Shown here piece after piece: positions 59,359 to 64,000 of a stretch of DNA of 64,000 bases. Positions within the stretch are counted from its first letter, which is position 1; every line of letters starts with the position of its first letter. The stretch lies in NCBI RefSeq assembly GCF_022539505.1, contig NC_061509.1, positions 214,358,254 through 214,422,253 on the forward strand, in the 5' to 3' direction. Position numbers and translations under genes: made by a program. Source of the DNA: Lolium rigidum. Its lineage: Eukaryota > Streptophyta > Magnoliopsida > Poales > Poaceae. The notes under the pieces are model-generated. The model saw nothing but the letters and a program-made list of their open reading frames with translations. It was not told where the DNA came from and ran no database searches.

Positions 59359-61141
59359 TGAAGGAGATATGCCCTAGAGGCAATAATAAAGTGGTTATTA
59401 TTTATATCTCTATGTTTATGATAAATGTTTATATGTCATGCTATAATTGTATTAACCGAAACATTAGTACATGTGTGATATGTAGACAATAAGAAGTCCC
59501 TAGTATGCCTCTTAAACTAGCTTGTTGATTAATGGATGATTAGTTTCATAATCATGAACATTGGATGTTATTAATAACAAGGTTATGTCATTATATGAAT
59601 GATGTAATGGACACACCCAATTAAGCGTAGCATAAGATCTCGTCATTAAGTTATTTGCTATAAGCTTTCAATACATAGTTACCTAGTCCTTATGACCATG
59701 AGATCATGTAAATCACTTATACCGGAAAGGTACTTTGATTACACCAAACACCACTGCGTAAATGGGTGGCTATAAAGGTGGGATTAAGTATCCGGAAAGT
59801 ATGAGTTGAGGCATATGGATCAACGAGTGGGATTTGTCCATCCCGATGACGGATAGATATACTCCGGGCCCTCTCGGTGGAATGTCGTCTAATGTCTTGC
59901 AAGCATATGAATGAGTTCATAAGAGACCACATACCACGGTACGAGTAAAGAGTACTTGTCGGGAAACGAGGTTGAACAAGGTATGGAGTGATACCGAAGA
60001 TCAAACCTCGGACAAGTAAAATATCGCGTGACAAAAGGAATTGGTATCGTATGTGAATGGTTCATTCGATCACTAAAGTCATCGTTGAATATGTGGGAGC
60101 CATTATGGATCTCCAGATCCCACTATTGGTTATTGGTCGGAGTGAGTACTCAACCATGTCCGCATAGTTCACGAACCGTAGGGTGACACACTTAAAGTTG
60201 GATGTTGAAATGGTAGTTCTTGAATATGGAATGGAGTTGGAATATTTGTTCGAAGTCCCGGATGTGATCCCGGACATCACGAGGAGTTCCGGAATGGTCC
60301 GGAGAATAAGATTCATATATAGGATGTCATTTTATGTGAATAAAATGTCGCGGAAAGTTCTATGGAAGGTTCTAGAAGGTTCTAGAAAAGTCCGGAAGAA
60401 ACCACCAAGGAAGGTGGAGTCCACATGGGACCCCACCTCCATGGCCGGCCAACCCTAGTGGGGGAGGAGTCCCAAGTGGACTCCCCTTAGGGGCCGGCCA
60501 CCCCCACATGGGAGGTGGAACTCCCACCTTGGTGGGAGTCCTAGCTTGCCTAGGTTTCCCCCCTCCTATGGAAGGTTTTTGGTTCGGGTCTTATTCGAAG
60601 ACTTGGACACCACCTCTTGGGGTTCCACCTATATAATGAGGGGCCAAGGGGAGGGGGCCGGCCACCCTAAGACAACAGCCTGGCCGCCCCCTTGAGTGGC
60701 CGGCCACCCCCTCCCAAACCCTAGCCGCCCCTCTCCTCCATAGCTCCCGCGTGCTTTAGCGAAGCTCCGCCGGAGTTCTCCACCGCCACCGACACCACGC
60801 CGTCGTGCTTGTCGGATTCAAGAGGAGCTACTACTTCCGCTGCCCGCTGGAACGGGGAGGTGGACGTCGTCTTCATCAACAACCGAACGTGTGACCGAGT
60901 ACGGAGGTGCTGCCCGTTCGTGGCGCCGGAACCGATCGTGATCAAGATCTTCTACGCGCTTTTGCAAGCGGCAAGTGAACGTCTACCGCAGCAACAAGAG
61001 CCTCATCTTGTAGGCTTTGGAATCTCTTCAAGGGTGAGACTCGATATCCCCTCGTTGCTACCGTCTTCTAGATTGCATCTTGGCTTGGATTGCGTGTTCG
61101 CGGTAGGAAAATTTTTGTTTTCTATGCAACGTTATCCTACA
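59359..61141 (+). repeat. 3' LTR of second Copia copy (1783 bp)
   Basis: It runs TGAAGGAGATATGCCCTAG to AACGTTATCCTACA. A TATA-like CTATATAATG is near 60628. The GC-rich middle part (60400-60720, GGCCGGCC-rich) differs noticeably from the LTRs of the first copy, so the two elements are not immediate sisters. Confidence 0.9.
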
Positions 61142-61526
61142 ATACTTAATGCAATTGTCTGTTGTTTGCAACTTAATACTGGAAGGGGTTCGGATGATAA
61201 CCTGAAGGTGGACTTTTTAGGCATAGATGCATGCTGGATAGCGGTCTATGTACTTTGTCGTAATGCCCAATTAAATCTCACAATACTCATCATATCATGT
61301 ATGTGCATTGTCATGCTCTCTCTATTTGTCAATTGCCCGACTGTAATTTGTTCACCCAACATGCTATTTATCTTATGGGAGAGACACCTCTAGTGAACTG
61401 TGGACCCCGGTCCATTCTTTTACATTGAATACAATCTACTGCAATATTTGTTCTACTGTTTTCTGCAAACAATCATCATCCACACTATACATCTAATCCT
61501 TTGTTACAGCAAGCTGGTGAGATTGA
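61142..61526 (+). repeat. LTR fragment, 3' half, of Athila-like family
   Basis: The stretch from ATACTTAATGCAATTGTC to GCAAGCTGGTGAGATTGA matches 62505-62885 inside the LTR at 61527-63143. It is the remainder of an older LTR into which the Copia element (left) and the next element (right) inserted. Confidence 0.8.
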
Positions 61527-63143
61527 TGATACGTCTCCGACGTATCGATAATTTCTTATGTTCCATGCCACATTATTGATGTTATCTACATGTTTTATGC
61601 ACACTTTATGTCATATTCGTGCATTTTCTGGAACTAACCTATTAACAAGATGCCGAAGTGCCGATTCTTCGTTTTCTGCTGTTTTTGGTTTCAGAAATCC
61701 TAGTAAGGAAATATTCTCGGAATTGGACGAAATCAAAGCCCGGGGGACTATTTTTCCACGAAGCTTCCGGAAGTCCGAAGACGAGACGAAGAGGGGCCAC
61801 GGGGTGGCCAAACCCTAGGGCGGCGCGGCCCCACCCCGGCCGCGCCGGCCTATGGTGTGGGCCCCCGTGCCGCCTCTTGACTTGCCCTTCCGCCTACTTA
61901 AAGCCTCCATGACGAAACCCCCGGTACGGAGAGCCACGATACGGAAAACCTTCCGGAGACGCCGTCGCCGCCGATCCCATCTCGGGGGATCCAGGAGATC
62001 GCCTCCGGCACCTCGCCGGAGAGGGGAATCATCCCCCGGAGGACTCTACGCCGCCATGGTCGCCTCCGGTGTGATGTGTGAGTAGTCTACCCCTGGACTA
62101 TGGGTCCATAGCAGTAGCTAGATGGTTGTCTTCTCCCCATTGTGCTATCATTGTCGGATCTTGTGAGCTGCCTAACATGATCAAGATCATCTATCCGTAA
62201 TTCTATATGTTGCGTTTGTTGGGATCCGATGAATAGAGAATACTTGTTATGTTGATTATCAAAGTTATGCTTATGTGTTGTTTATGATCTTGCATGCTCT
62301 CCGTTACTAGTAGATGCTCTGGCCAAGTAGATGCTTGTAACTCCAAGAGGGAGTACTTATGCTCGATAGTGGGTTCATGCCTGCATTGACACCTGGGACG
62401 GTGACGAGAAAGTTCTAAGGTTGTGTTGTGCTTGTTGCCACTAGGGATAAAACATTGATGCTATGTCTAAGGATGTAGTTGTTGATTACATTACGCACCA
62501 TACTTAATGCAATTGTCCGTTGCTTGCAACTTAATACCGGAGGGGTTCGGATGATAACCTGAAGGTGGACTTTTTAGGCATAGATGCAGTTGGATGGCGG
62601 TCTATGTACTTTGTCGTAATGCCCAATTAAATCTCACTATACTCATCATGATATGTATGTGCATTGTCATGCTCTCTTTATTTGTCAATTACCCAACTGT
62701 AATTTGTTCACCCAACATGCTGTTCGTCTTATGGGAGAGACACCTCTAGTGAACTGTGGACCCCGGTCCAATTCTCTTTACTTAAATACAAATCTACTGC
62801 AATACTTGTTTTACTGTTTTCTCTGCAAACAATCATCTTCCACACAATACGGTTAATCCTTTGTTACAGCAAGCCGGTGAGATTGACAACCTCACTGTTT
62901 CATTGGGGCAAAGTACTTTGGTTGTGTTGTGCAGGTTCCACGTTGGCGCCGGAATCCCCGGTGTTGCGCCGCACTACATCTCGCCGCCATCAACCTTCAA
63001 CGTGCTTCTTGACTCCTACTGGTCCGATTAAACCTTGGTTTCTTACCGAGGGAAACTTGCCGCTGTGCGCATCACACCTTCCTCTTGGGGTTCCCAACGG
63101 ACGCGTGTCGAACGAAAAGACAATACGTCAACCACGCGCATCA
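61527..63143 (+). repeat. 5' LTR of another Athila-like element (1617 bp)
   Basis: It runs TGATACGTCTCCGACG to CACGCGCATCA. Its first 230 bp are shared with the LTRs at 43038 and 48130, but the second half differs. A TATA-like CTACTTAAAG is near 61894. Confidence 0.88.
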
Positions 63144-63153
63144 AGCAAATTTA

Positions 63154-63171
63154 TGGCGCCGTTGCCGGGGA
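63154..63171 (+). promoter_or_regulatory. tRNA-Asp primer binding site
   Basis: TGGCGCCGTTGCCGGGGA lies 10 bp inside the LTR at 61527-63143. It matches the site at 51443 exactly. Confidence 0.85.
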
Positions 63172-63440
63172 GATCAAGACACGCTGCAAGGGGAGTCTCC
63201 ACTTCTCAATCTCTTTACTTTGTTTTTGTCTTGCTTAGTTTTATTTACTACTTTGTTTGCTGCACTAAATCAAAATACAAAAAATTAGTTGCTAGTTTTA
63301 CTTTATTTGCTATCTTGTTTGCTATATTGAAAACACAAAAAAATTAGTTTACTTGCATTTACTTTATCTAGTTCACTTTATTGTCTTGCACTCCATATTA
63401 AAAATACAAAAAAAAAAATTTTTTAGTTACTTTTGTTACG

Positions 63441-63881
63441 ATGTCTAGCTCTGAACGTGTTACTTCTTCGCCTGAAGAATTAGTCTTCACTTTTAAACAA
63501 GGGGATGAGGAGAGTTTTAAGGATGCTTGGTCTAGAATTTTTACTTCTTATCGTAAAACTGAACCTCAAATGACTCTAAGTTTGCTTCTTAGTAATTTTT
63601 ATTTTGGTCTTATGGTTCGCTATAGATATGCTTTGGATACTTTAGTGGGAGGATATTTCCTTCATTGCAATGGGGATCAAGCTTTTAATGCCATAAAGAA
63701 GTTGGTTGCATCACATGATTCAGCTAATAACTTTGATTCAGTCCTCACTAGCATATATAGTAGATTAAATAATCTGGAGATAAGTACATCTCGCTTGAAT
63801 GATAACTATTGCCACGTTCGTAATCGTCTTGAACAAGTTTTAGTGAACTCTAAACTCTCATTGTGGGATCCTGCTTGTTAA
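63441..63881 (+). CDS. Athila-like gag N-terminal ORF, 146 aa
   Basis: The ORF starts MSSSERVTSSPEELVFTF about 300 bp after the primer site, past an AT-rich leader with AAAATACAAAAAA repeats. The segment ESFKDAWSRIFTSYRK, then LLLSNFYFGL and GGYFLHCNGDQAFNAIKKL, resembles the gag core of Athila-group Gypsy elements. After it comes a likely coiled coil (LNNLEISTSRLNDNY). It ends in a TAA after DPAC. Full gag proteins are longer; whether a second frame continues cannot be told because the window ends at 64000. It is either a short gag-like protein of a derivative element or a truncated gag. Confidence 0.6.
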   Translation: MSSSERVTSSPEELVFTFKQGDEESFKDAWSRIFTSYRKTEPQMTLSLLLSNFYFGLMVRYRYALDTLVGGYFLHCNGDQAFNAIKKLVASHDSANNFDSVLTSIYSRLNNLEISTSRLNDNYCHVRNRLEQVLVNSKLSLWDPAC

Positions 63882-64000
63882 AATTGTTATCGGTGATCGA
63901 ACCCTCCATGCCTACTTGTGATATTATGTATGAATTTTGCCTTATGCACGAAAGTATTTATAAATCTTTGAAACTTTGGGGAGTTGAGGAAGGAGGAGAA
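63882..64000 (+). mobile_element. Internal region of Athila-like element, cut by window end
   Basis: Sequence continues the element that begins at 61527. No frame can be judged in 119 bases. Confidence 0.5.

Larger units (their letters stand above)
55341..61141 (+). mobile_element. Second Copia (BARE/Angela-like) copy, 5' end missing
   Basis: The internal region 55341-59358 starts in the middle of the leader (ACACGAGTCATATGGATG), where the inverted element inserted. The 3' LTR is 59359-61141. Its interior matches that of the Copia element at 23488-31928, including the broken YVGD box and TAG stop. The 5' LTR is absent or hidden beyond the gap. ATACT (61142-61146) is the probable right target duplication, because an intact LTR of the host family reads CACCATACTTAATGC there. 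Confidence 0.88.

Overview
The window looks like nuclear DNA of a large-genome pooid grass, most likely Triticeae (wheat, Aegilops, rye or barley group). It holds one clear protein-coding host gene in a matrix of nested retrotransposons and CACTA transposons. Signs of the group are BARE/WIS/Angela-like Copia LTRs, Athila-like Gypsy elements with tRNA-Asp primer sites, an Au-SINE tail and a Stowaway-like MITE. All calls come from reading the sequence; family names are from memory of these repeats, not from a search.

Host gene: a six-exon KANADI-type GARP transcription factor (14405-18602, plus strand, 348 aa) is intact. It sits in a gene island (about 13.7-19.4 kb) free of large transposons. 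Its upstream region carries a compact 1.23-kb LTR element (12463-13692, TSD CAAAG) with a 155-bp Mutator-like MITE (TSD GGTTGCGTG) inside. Downstream are a truncated non-LTR tail, a 255-bp Stowaway-like MITE and a perfect 18-bp hairpin.

Left flank (1-12.1 kb): the end of a CACTA element (terminus at 3461) is split by a 2.59-kb solo LTR (587-3174, TSD GGGGG). Then come old retroelement remnants and a 5.07-kb solo LTR (7043-12114) that contains a tiny Au-SINE fragment and a gene-like leader/intron/poly(A) arrangement.

Middle (23.39-35.72 kb): a CACTA element with TSD CCC carries a transposase cut off after its N-terminal part and a broken second gene with an Ulp1-like protease domain. It is split by an 8.44-kb Copia element (23488-31928, minus strand, TSD GAACC). 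The CACTA itself landed in an older minus-strand Athila-like non-autonomous element, remnants of which lie at about 23.1-23.39 and 35.73-37.87 kb.

Right part (37.87-64 kb): a large LTR plus non-coding internal region (37869-43037 and 49862-50015) is interrupted by a complete 6.82-kb non-autonomous element (43038-49861, TSD CTCCT) with one ORF of unknown function. Next are the 5' half of a Gypsy element with LTR, primer site and broken gag (50040-53081), a 100-N assembly gap (53082-53181), an inverted LTR element (53182-55340), a second Copia copy lacking its 5' end (55341-61141), an LTR fragment, and the 5' LTR and gag start of another Gypsy element running off the window. No tRNA, rRNA, CRISPR or microbial-type system was seen.

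The most informative signals are: a recently moved Copia family whose two copies share the same reverse-transcriptase lesion, implying mobilisation in trans; an orphan ORF shared by three non-autonomous elements; the nested insertions just upstream of KANADI; and an unusual pattern of CTG/CAG versus CCG/CGG/TCG differences between LTR pairs that may be a base-calling artefact.
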